A stretch of 11,591 bases of DNA from Candidatus Uhrbacteria bacterium (GTDB lineage: Bacteria; Patescibacteriota; Patescibacteriia; UBA9934; GWF2-40-263). The DNA is taken from NCBI GenBank assembly GCA_903831335.1, contig CAIKXH010000115.1, positions 1 to 11,591 on the forward strand. Reading direction: 5' to 3'. The notes under the pieces were generated by a model. It ran no database searches. It saw nothing but the letters and a program-made list of their open reading frames with translations, and had not been told where the DNA came from. The position numbers were made by a program, and so were the translations under genes. Positions 1-6,740 of this stretch are shown one piece after another (position 1 is the first letter of the stretch; every line of letters starts with the position of its first letter).

Positions 1-1
1 A

Positions 2-409
2 ACGATTTTTGATCCAGCCCCAGACTTTAAATTCAAAAACGATACAGGACACTACATTCTTTTACAGGCAGAAAATATTCCATCAAAAACTCTGTTGAAA
101 TTCACCTTCTGGGGAACATCGGATGGCAGAAAAGGATCCTATACCCCACCTATTGTTTCCAAGTGGTTTCCATATGGCGATAAAGTTGTTCAAACATCAA
201 CAGATCTAAAACCTGGAGAGGAAAAATGTCAGGAAGCTCATAAAGGAGCAAATGCTTCTTTTACCTACACCATCACAAAGGCTGATGGAACAAAAATAGA
301 TAGACTTTTTACCTCACATTATCGTCCCCTCCCAAGAATATGCTTGGTGGGAGTTGATCCAACACAGACTGTACCCGTGACGACTCCTGAAACAGTCGTG
401 ACACCATAA
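2..409 (+). CDS. VanW family protein, C-terminal part (5' end outside window)
   Basis: The frame is open from the first bases of the window to TAA at 407-409, so the true start lies upstream and about 135 residues are visible. The pattern DPAPDFKFKNDTGHYILLQA, then FTFWGTSDGRK, and an ending like SHYRPLPRICLVG, match the end of the VanW domain as I know it: a pocket with FKN(D/N)T, a later GTSDGR, and a final LVG strand. VanW proteins are usually surface or secreted proteins of CPR and Gram-positive bacteria, often with a peptidoglycan-binding domain; their biochemical role is not settled. The Thr/Pro/Val-rich tail (about the last 17 residues) looks unstructured. A TTG at 95 is in frame, but the family pattern clearly continues upstream of it. 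A strong hairpin terminator follows directly. Confidence 0.8.
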   Translation, partial: TIFDPAPDFKFKNDTGHYILLQAENIPSKTLLKFTFWGTSDGRKGSYTPPIVSKWFPYGDKVVQTSTDLKPGEEKCQEAHKGANASFTYTITKADGTKIDRLFTSHYRPLPRICLVGVDPTQTVPVTTPETVVTP

Positions 410-410
410 A

Positions 411-470
411 GCACCAAAAATAAAATTCCAAATTAATTGGAGCTTGGAATTTTTTAATTTGGTGCTTTTC
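411..470 (+). terminator. Rho-independent terminator after the VanW gene
   Basis: A long hairpin starts one base after the stop codon. GCACCAAA (411-418) pairs with TTTGGTGC (458-465), and AAAATTCCAA (422-431) pairs with TTGGAATTTT (444-453). TTTT follows the stem. Confidence 0.8.
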
Positions 471-530
471 ATTTATCCCCAGTATTCTCTTGCATGAAAT
501 TTCAAACGTCGTAAGATCGAAACAGGAAAT

Positions 531-563
531 AAAAAAATCGTACGCATGTGCGAACGATTTTTT
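531..563 (-). terminator. Terminator hairpin of the structured RNA
   Basis: A nearly perfect palindrome: an A-rich arm reaching ATCGT (531-541) pairs with ACGATTTTTT (554-563), with CGCA/TGCG near the tip. Read on the minus strand it ends in seven T residues, as expected for the 3' end of the RNA at 531-747. It could work in both directions. Confidence 0.65.
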
Positions 564-747
564 CCGGAAAACTTCTCGTGACTAAGCTGCAGGCAAGAAA
601 TTTCACAAATGGAGAGATCGAGTCCGGAGACCTGATGCATCCATTTTTTGAAATCCCATGCTTGTCGTGCCTGCAGGTCAGTCGCGATAAGGTAGACGAA
701 GGTTTAGGCCTAAGCGGAACAGAGAAATCAATGCTTCCATAGCGGAA
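531..747 (-). ncRNA. Structured small RNA, possibly 6S-like
   Basis: No convincing protein is encoded here, but the stretch folds into one long rod. CTGCAGGCA (587-595) pairs perfectly with TGCCTGCAG (668-676). Outside it, TCGTGACT and AGTCGCGA pair, then AACTTC with GAAGGTT, then TTCCG with CGGAA. Inside it, ATTTCA pairs with TGAAAT and AAATGG with CCATTT. Helices are separated by asymmetric bulges. On the minus strand the unit has a promoter (754-782) and ends in a hairpin with a T-run, giving a transcript of about 217 nt. A rod of about 200 nt with bulges and its own sigma70-type promoter fits 6S RNA, the RNA polymerase regulator. I see no decisive 6S sequence signature, and the conserved blocks of RNase P RNA, tmRNA and SRP RNA are absent. 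The RNA-gene call is fairly firm; its identity is a guess. Confidence 0.6.
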
Positions 748-753
748 GAAAGA

Positions 754-782
754 AGTTTATCAGTGCTTTTGCCTGTTGTCAA
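754..782 (-). promoter_or_regulatory. Sigma70-type promoter for the structured RNA
   Basis: On the minus strand there is a perfect -35 box TTGACA (777-782), a 17-bp spacer, and TAAACT (754-759) as the -10 box (4 of 6 matches to TATAAT). Transcription would start near 747, just before the folded region. Confidence 0.65.
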
Positions 783-890
783 GCATAAACACATTCATTT
801 TGTAGCTCATTTCAGACATTTCTTTCACATTTAGCAAAAACCATAAGAAAATAAGCCAAAAATTGTCATTTTTAGGCGGATTTCCATCAT

Positions 891-917
891 AAAACGAGCC
901 AATTCCGGCTCGTTTTT
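891..917 (-). terminator. Terminator downstream of clpP, probably bidirectional
   Basis: AAAACGAGCC (891-900) pairs with GGCTCGTTTT (907-916) around a 6-nt loop. It begins about 10 nt beyond the clpP stop. It has four T on the minus strand and seven on the plus strand, so it may stop transcription both ways. Confidence 0.7.
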
Positions 918-926
918 TTGGTCCTT

Positions 927-1544
927 TTATTTTATCACTTTATCGATCAATCCGTAAGAGAGAGCTTCTCCAGGATCAAGAAAGTAATCCCGTTCTGTGT
1001 CTTGCTCTACCTGCGCTTTCTTTTTTCCTGTGTGCTTCGCCAAAATCGTATTCAATTGATCTTTGATTTTTAAAATACGTTCTGCGTGGATTTTAATATC
1101 TGTTGCTTGCCCCGATACCCCACCCAACACTTGGTGAATCATAACTTCAGAGTTCGGAAGACAAAAACGTTTCCCTTTTGCCCCTGATGCAAGAAGCACA
1201 GCAGCCATAGATGCGGCCATTCCGACACAAATAGTCGAGACATCTGGTTTTACATACTGCATCGCGTCATAAATCGCGAGTCCTGATGTAACAGATCCGC
1301 CCGGTGAGTTGATATAGATTTTGATATCTTTTGTTTTGTCTTGGCTTTCAAGAAACAACAGCTGAGCAATCACAAGGTTTGCGACATTATCATCAATCTC
1401 TGTTCCAAGAAAGATAATTCTGTCTTTAAGCAAACGGGAGTAAATATCATACGCACGTTCTCCCATGTTCGTTTTTTCGATAACAGTCGGAATGAGATAG
1501 TTATCATCTACGCTTTGGAATTTTGAAGTGATTTTGTGGTTCAT
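927..1544 (-). CDS. clpP: ATP-dependent Clp protease proteolytic subunit ClpP
   Basis: The 205-residue protein is a full-length ClpP, the serine peptidase that forms two stacked heptameric rings and degrades proteins fed to it by a Clp ATPase in the cytoplasm. The catalytic triad is readable: Ser112 in GMAASMA, His137 in VMIHQ, and Asp186 in DTERDYF. The core signatures [23 protein letters not shown] and QATDI are intact. The N-terminus before [12 protein letters not shown] is short, as in other ClpPs with a small or absent propeptide. The ATG at 1544 has no clear SD upstream. The upstream neighbour on the same strand is the NrnA-like gene, separated by a palindromic repeat, so the two may be co-transcribed; the clpP end has its own terminator. 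No Clp ATPase is in the window. Confidence 0.97.
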   Translation of the reverse strand: MNHKITSKFQSVDDNYLIPTVIEKTNMGERAYDIYSRLLKDRIIFLGTEIDDNVANLVIAQLLFLESQDKTKDIKIYINSPGGSVTSGLAIYDAMQYVKPDVSTICVGMAASMAAVLLASGAKGKRFCLPNSEVMIHQVLGGVSGQATDIKIHAERILKIKDQLNTILAKHTGKKKAQVEQDTERDYFLDPGEALSYGLIDKVIK

Positions 1545-1617
1545 AGGATGGCGTTACGAATAACGAATTTAGCTACAAATCTACGAATGGAGAAATAGTA
1601 ACATTCTTTACTTTTGT

Positions 1618-1697
1618 TGTCATTGCGAGCGAAGCGAAGCAATCTTTTCGTTCTGTGATGGCGAGATTGCTTCGTCGTCGAACTCCTCGCAATGACA
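1618..1697. repeat. Dispersed palindromic repeat of the GCGAAGC type
   Basis: The ends TGTCATTGCGAG (from 1618) and CTCGCAATGACA (to 1697) are exact reverse complements, and GAAGCAATCT pairs with GATTGCTTC further in. Repeats of this appearance occur in many CPR, Rickettsia-like and other genomes. Its translation gives the familiar spurious peptide containing FASLAMT. It lies between clpP and the NrnA-like gene, where it could form a large mRNA hairpin. Confidence 0.8.
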
Positions 1698-1708
1698 GAA
1701 ATATAACT

Positions 1709-2725
1709 TTATGTTGAAAAAAATTCATGAAACTTAAGTGCGTGGGCGATGGGTAGTGTTTTTTGTTCCTGTAGAACACACCATATTGCCTCACGCTCGA
1801 CAAGACACGCACGCTCAAGGGTAAACCCCGCGGCTTTTGCATGTCCTCCCCCACCATAGACAGACGCAATTTTTGAGACATCTTGTGTACGTGATCGCGC
1901 AGAGACTTTTACTCCTCCCTCTTTTGTTTCTCGAAGGACAAATAGTGTATCTGTATCTGCAACAAGGTTGAGAAAATTTGAAAGCCCATCAATCTCATCA
2001 TCTGTGACATGGTGTGTTTCAATATCTGCTCGTGTAAGCACGGTTGTCATCACACGAATCTCCGGATGATCCGTAAGCCGTTCAAGTGCAGCACCCCAGA
2101 CATGAAGAGCGCTCACAGAACGATTTTGAAACATGGTTCGGATCACATCTTGCACACGTGCGCCGTGCAAAATAAGTTGTGAAGCTGTGCCAAGGGCGTT
2201 TTCATTTGTGGCAGAGTTTGAAAACATGTTTGTGTCAAAACAAAGCCCTGCAAGCAAACACGTGGAAACATGTTTTGTGATCACAGCATTATTCGCCATC
2301 AAAAAACGAAATACAACCTCCGCTGTTGCAGATGCGTCAACAAGCACCTGATTCACATTTCCGTATCTTGGATTTGTTTTGTGATGATCTATATTCACCA
2401 CAATCGGATTCCCCTGCACACGTTCGACGAGCGACGCGACGAATGCCGCTTCAGAACAATCGAACACAACAATAAGATCAATCGTCTCATCATCAAAAAT
2501 AGACACATCTGTTGTACACACATGTACATCCGGAAGAAAACAATATTGTTCAGGCACAGGTTCCGCCACATAAACTTTCGATGTTTTTCCGTGCTGGTGC
2601 AAAAAGTGATACATCGCCATCGCAGAACCGAGCGAATCTCCATCTAGACGAACATCAGAAACAAGCACAGGATTTTGTGCGCCAAGCAAAAGGTCGTGAA
2701 TCCGTTTGTGGGTCAGTTGTTCCAT
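1709..2725 (-). CDS. nrnA: DHH/DHHA1 phosphoesterase, NrnA-like
   Basis: A 338-residue member of the DHH superfamily with the motif order of NrnA, which degrades nanoRNA and/or dephosphorylates pAp using Mn2+. With the ATG at 2725 as residue 1: DGDSLGS at about 28-34, FDCSE with Asp89, the namesake DHH at 113-115 in NIDHHKTN, and DTNMF with Asp164. The C-terminal DHHA1 substrate-binding domain ends with GGGGHAKAAGF near 291-301. The length is normal for NrnA. An in-frame GTG at 2740 would add five residues. I prefer the ATG at 2725 because the candidate promoter's -10 box overlaps that GTG; neither start has an SD. Some relatives prefer cyclic dinucleotide products, so exact substrate is inferred only. 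Confidence 0.88.
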   Translation of the reverse strand: MEQLTHKRIHDLLLGAQNPVLVSDVRLDGDSLGSAMAMYHFLHQHGKTSKVYVAEPVPEQYCFLPDVHVCTTDVSIFDDETIDLIVVFDCSEAAFVASLVERVQGNPIVVNIDHHKTNPRYGNVNQVLVDASATAEVVFRFLMANNAVITKHVSTCLLAGLCFDTNMFSNSATNENALGTASQLILHGARVQDVIRTMFQNRSVSALHVWGAALERLTDHPEIRVMTTVLTRADIETHHVTDDEIDGLSNFLNLVADTDTLFVLRETKEGGVKVSARSRTQDVSKIASVYGGGGHAKAAGFTLERACLVEREAIWCVLQEQKTLPIAHALKFHEFFST

Positions 2726-2736
2726 AGGAATGTCAT

Positions 2737-2765
2737 ACACTAAACAATCCTTGGCAGATGGTCAA
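2737..2765 (-). promoter_or_regulatory. Possible promoter of the NrnA-like gene
   Basis: On the minus strand TTGACC (2760-2765), a 17-bp spacer and TAGTGT (2737-2742). The -10 match is weak. Transcription would start near 2730, giving an almost leaderless mRNA for the ATG at 2725. It overlaps the divergent smc promoter. Confidence 0.35.
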
Positions 2766-2777
2766 CCGTGCTATAAT
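2751..2777 (+). promoter_or_regulatory. Extended -10 promoter for smc
   Basis: TGCTATAAT (2769-2777) is a perfect TATAAT with an upstream TGN extension. TTGGCA at 2751-2756 is a possible -35 with a short 15-bp spacer. Transcription would start near 2784, giving an untranslated leader of about 50 nt before smc. Confidence 0.65.
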
Positions 2778-2833
2778 TATTCCCGACTAATATCTCCCAT
2801 TTCTGCGAGGTCTAGGGACCCCGCCCATATCGT

Positions 2834-5128
2834 ATGTTTTTGTCGAAACTCGAAGTTCAGGGCTTTAAAACCTTTGCAAAAAAAACCTCTCTTTCCTTTC
2901 TCCCTCCTAGCGGTACCAGATACCCTCTCACTTCTATTGTTGGACCAAACGGATCTGGAAAATCTAACCTAGCGGACGCCATCCGATGGGTTTTGGGTGA
3001 GCAAAGTATGAAACTTCTCCGCGGAAAAAAATCCGAGGATGTGATTTTTTCTGGTTCTGAAGGACGCGGACGATCTGGATTTGCGGAAGTCTCGATCACA
3101 CTGAACAACGAGGACAAAATGATGCCGATCGATTATACGGAAGTGACCATCACACGACGATTGTATCGCGACGGCAATTCTGAATATCTTTTGAATGAGG
3201 GCGCGGCACGACTTTCTGATATTCAACTTCTTCTTGCGCAAGCAAACGTTGGTCAACGTTCATACTCTGTTATCGGTCAGGGGATGATCGATCATATTTT
3301 GGTTTCTACCCCAGAAGAGCGCAAAAGTTTCTTTGATGATGCAACGGGTGTGAAACCTCTTCAACTCAAACGCCATGAGGCAATCCTCAAATTAAAACGT
3401 ACTCTTGAAAATCTCACAGACGTTGAAATGTTGGTGCAAGAAATCGAACCAAGACTTCGATCATTAAAACGACAAGTTTCGAGACTCTCAGAAAGAGCAG
3501 AAGTGGAACATGAATTGCGCGGAATGGAGACATCTTACTTTGGAACACTTTGGTGGCAACTCGTCGATGAACTTTCCACGGTAAATAGTAGACTCGGCGG
3601 ACTCGACGCAAAAATCAAAGAACGACGCGATGAACTTGAAGTCATAGAAAAAAGAACCCGTGCGGTTGAATCATCCGAAACCGGAGAAGATGCGGGGCTT
3701 GCTGCACTTCAAAAAGTTTATCGTGAAAAGCAAAAAGAACGGGACGCCTGCCGCCATGCACAATTTCAAATTGAAAAAGAAATTGAGCTCACAAAAGTCC
3801 GCGCCCAATCGAACTGGGCCCCACTCCCCCTCTCAAAAATCGTGGAAGAAATTGATGGACTTGATGTTCTTCTCCGAAATTTGAAAACACTCAAAGATCT
3901 GGATGCACTTGATCTTGCCATCGACAGCGTGCTCGAAAAAGTTCTTGGACTCAATAAGCGTTTGAAAAAACCAAACCCAGAAGACATCAAACCTGATCCT
4001 GTTCTCCTAGAAAAGAAAGCGGCTCTAAACCTCGATGAACAACGCATCAAAGCAGAACTCACAGAACAAGAAAAAGAAATCGATGCATACGCACAAAAAG
4101 AAAAACAGGTGCGTACAGAACTCATCGACATGCAACGAGAGTTACGTGAAAAACAAAATCAAATTCACACCCTTGAAAACGAACGCAACGGAATCAATAT
4201 TGAAGCTGCACGTTTTGAAGAGCGACAAAAAAGTTTGATGCACGAAATGGACGAAGCTATGTCCGGCGGAGCCGGATCCGGCTCCGCCGGAAAGGACCGC
4301 ATCCTTCTTATCCGCACAAAGCGTGAGGAATATCACGTGGATGCAAATGCGATTTATCCGGAAATTCAACGCCTGCGCTACAAACTGGAACTGATCGGAG
4401 GAATTGATCCTGAGATTGTGACAGAATATGAGGATACAAAAAAACGCTTTGAGTTTTTAGACACACAAGTGGAGGATCTCAAAAAAGCGATCCATGCAAC
4501 AGAAAAAATTGTTCTAGAACTGGACGAAGACATCACAGCGCAATCCAAAAAAGTCTTTGTACAAATCAATAAAGAGTTTGAAAAGTATTTCAAGATTTTA
4601 TTCGGTGGTGGAACGTGTTCTCTTATCAAGCTCACAAAAGAAGACCTCAAAGCAGATGAAGAAATTGAGGTCACACCAGAACGTGTGTTTGAAGACACGG
4701 GTGAAGGAGAGCGCGATAAAACAGACGCCATTAAAGAACGCATTGCAAAATATGATGACGGCGTTGTCGGAATCGATATTCAAGCAACACCTCCTGGAAA
4801 GAAATTAAAATCATTGAACCTCTTGTCTGGTGGAGAACGCGCACTCACATCGATTGCCCTTCTCTCAGCCATCATGGCAGTGAATCCAGCGCCATTCGTT
4901 GTACTCGATGAGGTCGACGCAGCGCTTGATGAATCAAACACTCTTCGGTTCGCATCAATCCTTGATGATCTTTCCATGAATTCACAATTCATTGTGGTTA
5001 CACACAATCGTGCGACCATGGAAAAAGCAGACATCTTGTATGGAGTCACCATGGGTGATGATGGAATCAGTAATCTCTTAAGCGTAAAACTGGAAGACGT
5101 TGCAAATGGTGCAACTGCACGCAGATAA
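2834..5128 (+). CDS. smc: Short SMC-family ATPase without a recognisable hinge
   Basis: SMC proteins organise chromosomes by ATP-driven DNA loop handling. The N-terminal half-head has FKTFAKK and Walker A GPNGSGKSN (37-45), followed by the SMC-typical stretch near QGMIDHILVSTPEERKSFF. The C-terminal half-head has the signature LSGGE (664-668), Walker B FVVLDEVDAALDESN (688-702) and switch His724 in VVTHNR. The ATPase therefore looks intact. The protein is 764 residues, whereas bacterial SMCs are usually about 1,150-1,200. The arms (roughly 165-310 and 385-570) are short coiled coils. Between them lies a non-canonical segment of about 80 residues (WAPLPLSKIVEEIDG through KPNPEDIKPDP), with no Gly-rich hinge domain that I can see. 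A palindrome encodes SGGAGSGSAG at 477-486. The ATG start fits the family N-terminus but lacks an SD. No scpA or scpB is nearby. Confidence 0.9.
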   Translation: MFLSKLEVQGFKTFAKKTSLSFLPPSGTRYPLTSIVGPNGSGKSNLADAIRWVLGEQSMKLLRGKKSEDVIFSGSEGRGRSGFAEVSITLNNEDKMMPIDYTEVTITRRLYRDGNSEYLLNEGAARLSDIQLLLAQANVGQRSYSVIGQGMIDHILVSTPEERKSFFDDATGVKPLQLKRHEAILKLKRTLENLTDVEMLVQEIEPRLRSLKRQVSRLSERAEVEHELRGMETSYFGTLWWQLVDELSTVNSRLGGLDAKIKERRDELEVIEKRTRAVESSETGEDAGLAALQKVYREKQKERDACRHAQFQIEKEIELTKVRAQSNWAPLPLSKIVEEIDGLDVLLRNLKTLKDLDALDLAIDSVLEKVLGLNKRLKKPNPEDIKPDPVLLEKKAALNLDEQRIKAELTEQEKEIDAYAQKEKQVRTELIDMQRELREKQNQIHTLENERNGINIEAARFEERQKSLMHEMDEAMSGGAGSGSAGKDRILLIRTKREEYHVDANAIYPEIQRLRYKLELIGGIDPEIVTEYEDTKKRFEFLDTQVEDLKKAIHATEKIVLELDEDITAQSKKVFVQINKEFEKYFKILFGGGTCSLIKLTKEDLKADEEIEVTPERVFEDTGEGERDKTDAIKERIAKYDDGVVGIDIQATPPGKKLKSLNLLSGGERALTSIALLSAIMAVNPAPFVVLDEVDAALDESNTLRFASILDDLSMNSQFIVVTHNRATMEKADILYGVTMGDDGISNLLSVKLEDVANGATARR
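4262..4291. repeat. Perfect 30-bp palindrome inside smc
   Basis: The 30 bases equal their own reverse complement (TCCGGCGGAGCCGGA and its mirror). They are read in frame as SGGAGSGSAG in the second coiled-coil arm. The GC-rich stretch contrasts with the A-rich coding sequence around it. Confidence 0.9.
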
Positions 5129-5130
5129 AA

Positions 5131-5161
5131 AATTCTCTCCCATTTTTGGGAGAGTTTTTTT
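5131..5161 (+). terminator. Rho-independent terminator of smc
   Basis: CTCTCCC (5135-5141) pairs with GGGAGAG (5148-5154) around ATTTTT, followed by TTTTTT. It starts a few bases after the smc stop. Confidence 0.9.
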
Positions 5162-5164
5162 AAT

Positions 5165-5188
5165 AAAAAAAAGACCCTAGAAAGGATC
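5165..5188 (-). terminator. Terminator at the end of the minus-strand small-gene array
   Basis: On the minus strand GATCC pairs with GGGTC around TTTCTA (5173-5188), followed by eight T residues (5165-5172). It lies 30 nt beyond the last array gene and faces the smc terminator. Confidence 0.7.
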
Positions 5189-5217
5189 GTGAGATGAGCG
5201 ATGATTGTTGTGCGAGA

Positions 5218-5454
5218 CTATAGACCTGCTCCTGAAACCTTCTTCATTGCATCAACCTGCTTGCAATCGATGCTTTTCTGCTCACCATTGCGATAGCGCA
5301 GGGAGCACGTCCGATCCGTCTTCTTCCCAACCTCGCACACCTCCGTGATGTCGGTGAGAAAGGAATTGTCCGGTGTGAAACAGCGCTCACCCGGGACAAC
5401 AGGACGACTGTTGCAGGCAGTAAGAACGATCGCGAACAAAAGGTATTTCAACAT
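5218..5454 (-). CDS. Small Cys-rich lipoprotein, unknown function
   Basis: The 78-residue product starts MLKYLLFAIVLTAC, a classic lipoprotein signal with lipobox LTAC and lipidated Cys14, so it should be anchored on the outer side of the cytoplasmic membrane. The mature part has four further cysteines (25, 40, 50, 64), which could form two disulfides. I do not recognise a family. The ATG at 5454 is chosen because GGGAGG lies four bases upstream; an in-frame TTG at 5466 would swallow that SD. A hairpin CCCAA/TTGGG (5462-5476) overlaps the first bases of the SD. This is the last gene of the array and is followed by a terminator. Confidence 0.75.
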   Translation of the reverse strand: MLKYLLFAIVLTACNSRPVVPGERCFTPDNSFLTDITEVCEVGKKTDRTCSLRYRNGEQKSIDCKQVDAMKKVSGAGL

Positions 5455-5461
5455 GAATCCT

Positions 5462-5534
5462 CCCAAGAACGTTGGGCTATAACCGACTTTCGGTTATTAC
5501 ATTTGAACTGAAACAGGAATACCTGAGATCACAG
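5462..5534 (-). promoter_or_regulatory. Leader with three small hairpins; possible degenerate array element
   Basis: Three stems lie before the lipoprotein gene: CCCAA/TTGGG (5462-5476, touching the SD), ATAACCGA/TCGGTTAT with a 3-nt loop (5479-5497), and CAGG/CCTG (5514-5525) enclosed by CTG/CAG, with GTTC next to it (5505-5534). The last resembles the P2 part of elements A-J in a decayed or alternative form. A run of nine C (5544-5552) separates it from the previous gene's stop. Confidence 0.4.
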
Positions 5535-5555
5535 AGCGATGTGCCCCCCCCCTAC

Positions 5556-5903
5556 TCACGCATCTTTCTTTGCGCGATCCTTCTGTTCACGCATGATACG
5601 TCGTTGTTCTCTTTTGACCAGCGTGTCGAGTGATGCCCTGGATGTTGTCGTGAGAAAAACCCATCCGTTCTTTGCAACATGCCGACTGCTTTCGATCGGC
5701 AAATCGATGACGTCAGAATCTGCTTCCGAAAGACGGAACGAAATCACTCCGTCCTGAACCACACGTTCCGCCACGAATCCACTTACGCGCAGAAAATTCA
5801 GGATATTTTCCGGAACTCCGTTTGCAAGCGGCATGCTGAACGAAATGGCGCGACCAAGCACGATGGCAAGCCACGCATTCTTCAAAAGATCTTCGTTGCT
5901 CAT
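5556..5903 (-). CDS. Hypothetical protein, 115 aa
   Basis: No family is recognised. The protein starts MSNEDLLKNAWLAIVLGRAISF, has a mixed hydrophobic/acidic middle (SFRLSEADSDVIDLP), and ends in a strongly charged probable helix (KREQRRIMREQKDRAKKDA) that could bind nucleic acid or a partner. There is no signal peptide or clear membrane segment. The ATG at 5903 is chosen because AAGGAG (5910-5915) sits six bases upstream; the frame stays open for 36 more codons, but these run through element A and are not protein-like. A hairpin GCAAA/TTTGC (5916-5932) stands directly before the SD. The stop is followed after three bases by a run of nine G on the coding strand. Confidence 0.65.
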   Translation of the reverse strand: MSNEDLLKNAWLAIVLGRAISFSMPLANGVPENILNFLRVSGFVAERVVQDGVISFRLSEADSDVIDLPIESSRHVAKNGWVFLTTTSRASLDTLVKREQRRIMREQKDRAKKDA

Positions 5904-5931
5904 CTGAATCTCCTTGCAAACAAACTCTTTG

Positions 5932-6004
5932 CTTCTGAGAAACCACGAACTTTTTCGTAGCCTCTGGAAAAGCGGCGAGATGTATCTCACCAAAGAAAAG
6001 AACA
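5932..6004 (-). repeat. Structured intergenic element, copy A
   Basis: Minus-strand order: GTTC, P1 with GGTGAGAT/ATCTCGCC (5974-5991), linker GCTTTTCCAGAG, P2 with CTACGAA/TTCGTGG (5943-5960), then TTTCTCAG. P1 contains one G-U pair and P2 one G-U pair that would be mismatches on the plus strand. It lies between the 41-aa and 115-aa genes. Confidence 0.75.
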
Positions 6005-6017
6005 GAAACACATGGAA

Positions 6018-6143
6018 TCATTTTCGCTTCAGAGAACGCTTTTCTTTCCACTCCATCCACTTCACGATCATGAATGGATAATTCGTCACAAGCAAAGCAA
6101 TCACGATCCCCGAAAGAAGAACGATAGCAGCTTCCCACGTCAT
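6018..6143 (-). CDS. Very small single-pass membrane protein, 41 aa
   Basis: The ORF begins ATG at 6143 with AAGGAG five bases upstream and ends TGA at 6018-6020. Residues about 5-20 (AAIVLLSGIVIALLV) form one transmembrane helix. The tail MEWKEKRSLKRK is basic and would stay in the cytoplasm. No family is recognised. It fills the slot between elements A and B just as larger ORFs fill the other slots, which supports it as real. CTCC eight or nine bases before GGAG could pair with the SD and mask it. Confidence 0.65.
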   Translation of the reverse strand: MTWEAAIVLLSGIVIALLVTNYPFMIVKWMEWKEKRSLKRK

Positions 6144-6192
6144 GTGCACTCCTTGAAGTCCGGAGAAAGGTTTTGTAGCTTTCATTCAAATG

Positions 6193-6274
6193 AACTTCCG
6201 CAGAACATCCCACCAATAGATTCAATGAGAGTCTCTGGAAAAGTGGCGAGGATAATCTCGCCGAGGGAAAGAAC
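6193..6274 (-). repeat. Structured intergenic element, copy B
   Basis: Minus-strand order: GTTCTTTCCCTC, P1 GGCGAG/CTCGCC (6245-6262), linker CACTTTTCCAGAGACT, P2 CATTGA/TTGGTG (6211-6227, with G-U pairs), then GTTCTGCGGAAGTTC. It ends about 16 nt from the stop of the 112-aa gene. Confidence 0.8.
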
Positions 6275-6290
6275 GGGCTTCTTTACTTGA

Positions 6291-6629
6291 TTATGGCTTG
6301 CGAAAACGTGGCTGGAATGGCCTTGGTGGCCGATCGCGCCATTCATCGATTTCGGCAAGTGAAGAACTGCTTCCATTCGTGCCCAACGAGTCGAGAGATG
6401 GCTCGCGGGAACGAACGGGAAACTGGAACACGATCGCATCAGGCCGATCATCGATCTGTTCCGGATCAGACTCCGCCCGCTTCGCACTCAGTGCTGCCTC
6501 AGCGAGCTGCCGACGATCCTCTTCCATGAACACTTTCCTTTCCGCCACACGACGGAGAATGATGTAACCCGCAAGGACCAAAAGTCCTACAATGGCTGCA
6601 GCGAGAATCGCTGTGAAAACCGTTCCCAT
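6291..6629 (-). CDS. Small N-terminally anchored membrane protein, 112 aa
   Basis: The first 26 residues (MGTVFTAILAAAIVGLLVLAGYIILR) form one transmembrane helix. A charged helix (RRVAERKVFMEEDRRQLAEAALSAKRAE) and a Ser/Pro/Arg-rich tail ending RPPRPFQPRFRKP follow. No family is recognised; the layout suggests a membrane-anchored cytoplasmic protein. The ATG at 6629 is ten bases from a strong GGAGG (6640-6644), and an in-frame TTG at 6638 is too close to the SD. An out-of-frame ATG at 6634, at better distance, opens a 15-codon ORF overlapping the gene start; it might be a leader that affects translation. Elements B and C flank the gene. Confidence 0.65.
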   Translation of the reverse strand: MGTVFTAILAAAIVGLLVLAGYIILRRVAERKVFMEEDRRQLAEAALSAKRAESDPEQIDDRPDAIVFQFPVRSREPSLDSLGTNGSSSSLAEIDEWRDRPPRPFQPRFRKP

Positions 6630-6660
6630 GACATTCAAGCCTCCTGTCTTTATAGCCTTT

Positions 6661-6737
6661 CTGTTTCACAGATTCCACAAACGACCTTCGTTCATGATCT
6701 CTGAAAAATGGACGAGAAGATCTCGTCGAGAAAAAAG
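6661..6737 (-). repeat. Structured intergenic element, copy C
   Basis: Minus-strand order: P1 GACGAGA/TCTCGTC (6711-6727), linker CATTTTTCAGAGAT, P2 CATGAACGA/TCGTTTGTG (6676-6696), then ATCTGTGAAACAG. Nine of nine P2 positions pair on the minus strand, two of them as G-U. It begins three bases after the stop of the 144-aa gene. Confidence 0.8.
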
Positions 6738-6740
6738 TGT

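Noticed and set aside
548..742. Plus-strand 64-codon ORF starting GTG
   Set aside because: No SD, no protein-like pattern, and it coincides with the strongly folded RNA that has a promoter and terminator on the other strand.
1573..1881. Minus-strand 102-codon ORF containing FASLAMT
   Set aside because: It is a translation of the dispersed palindrome plus an out-of-frame part of the NrnA-like gene.
5713..6225. Minus-strand 170-codon ORF
   Set aside because: It overlaps the 115-aa and 41-aa genes and element A in another frame, has no SD, and reads like shadow sequence.
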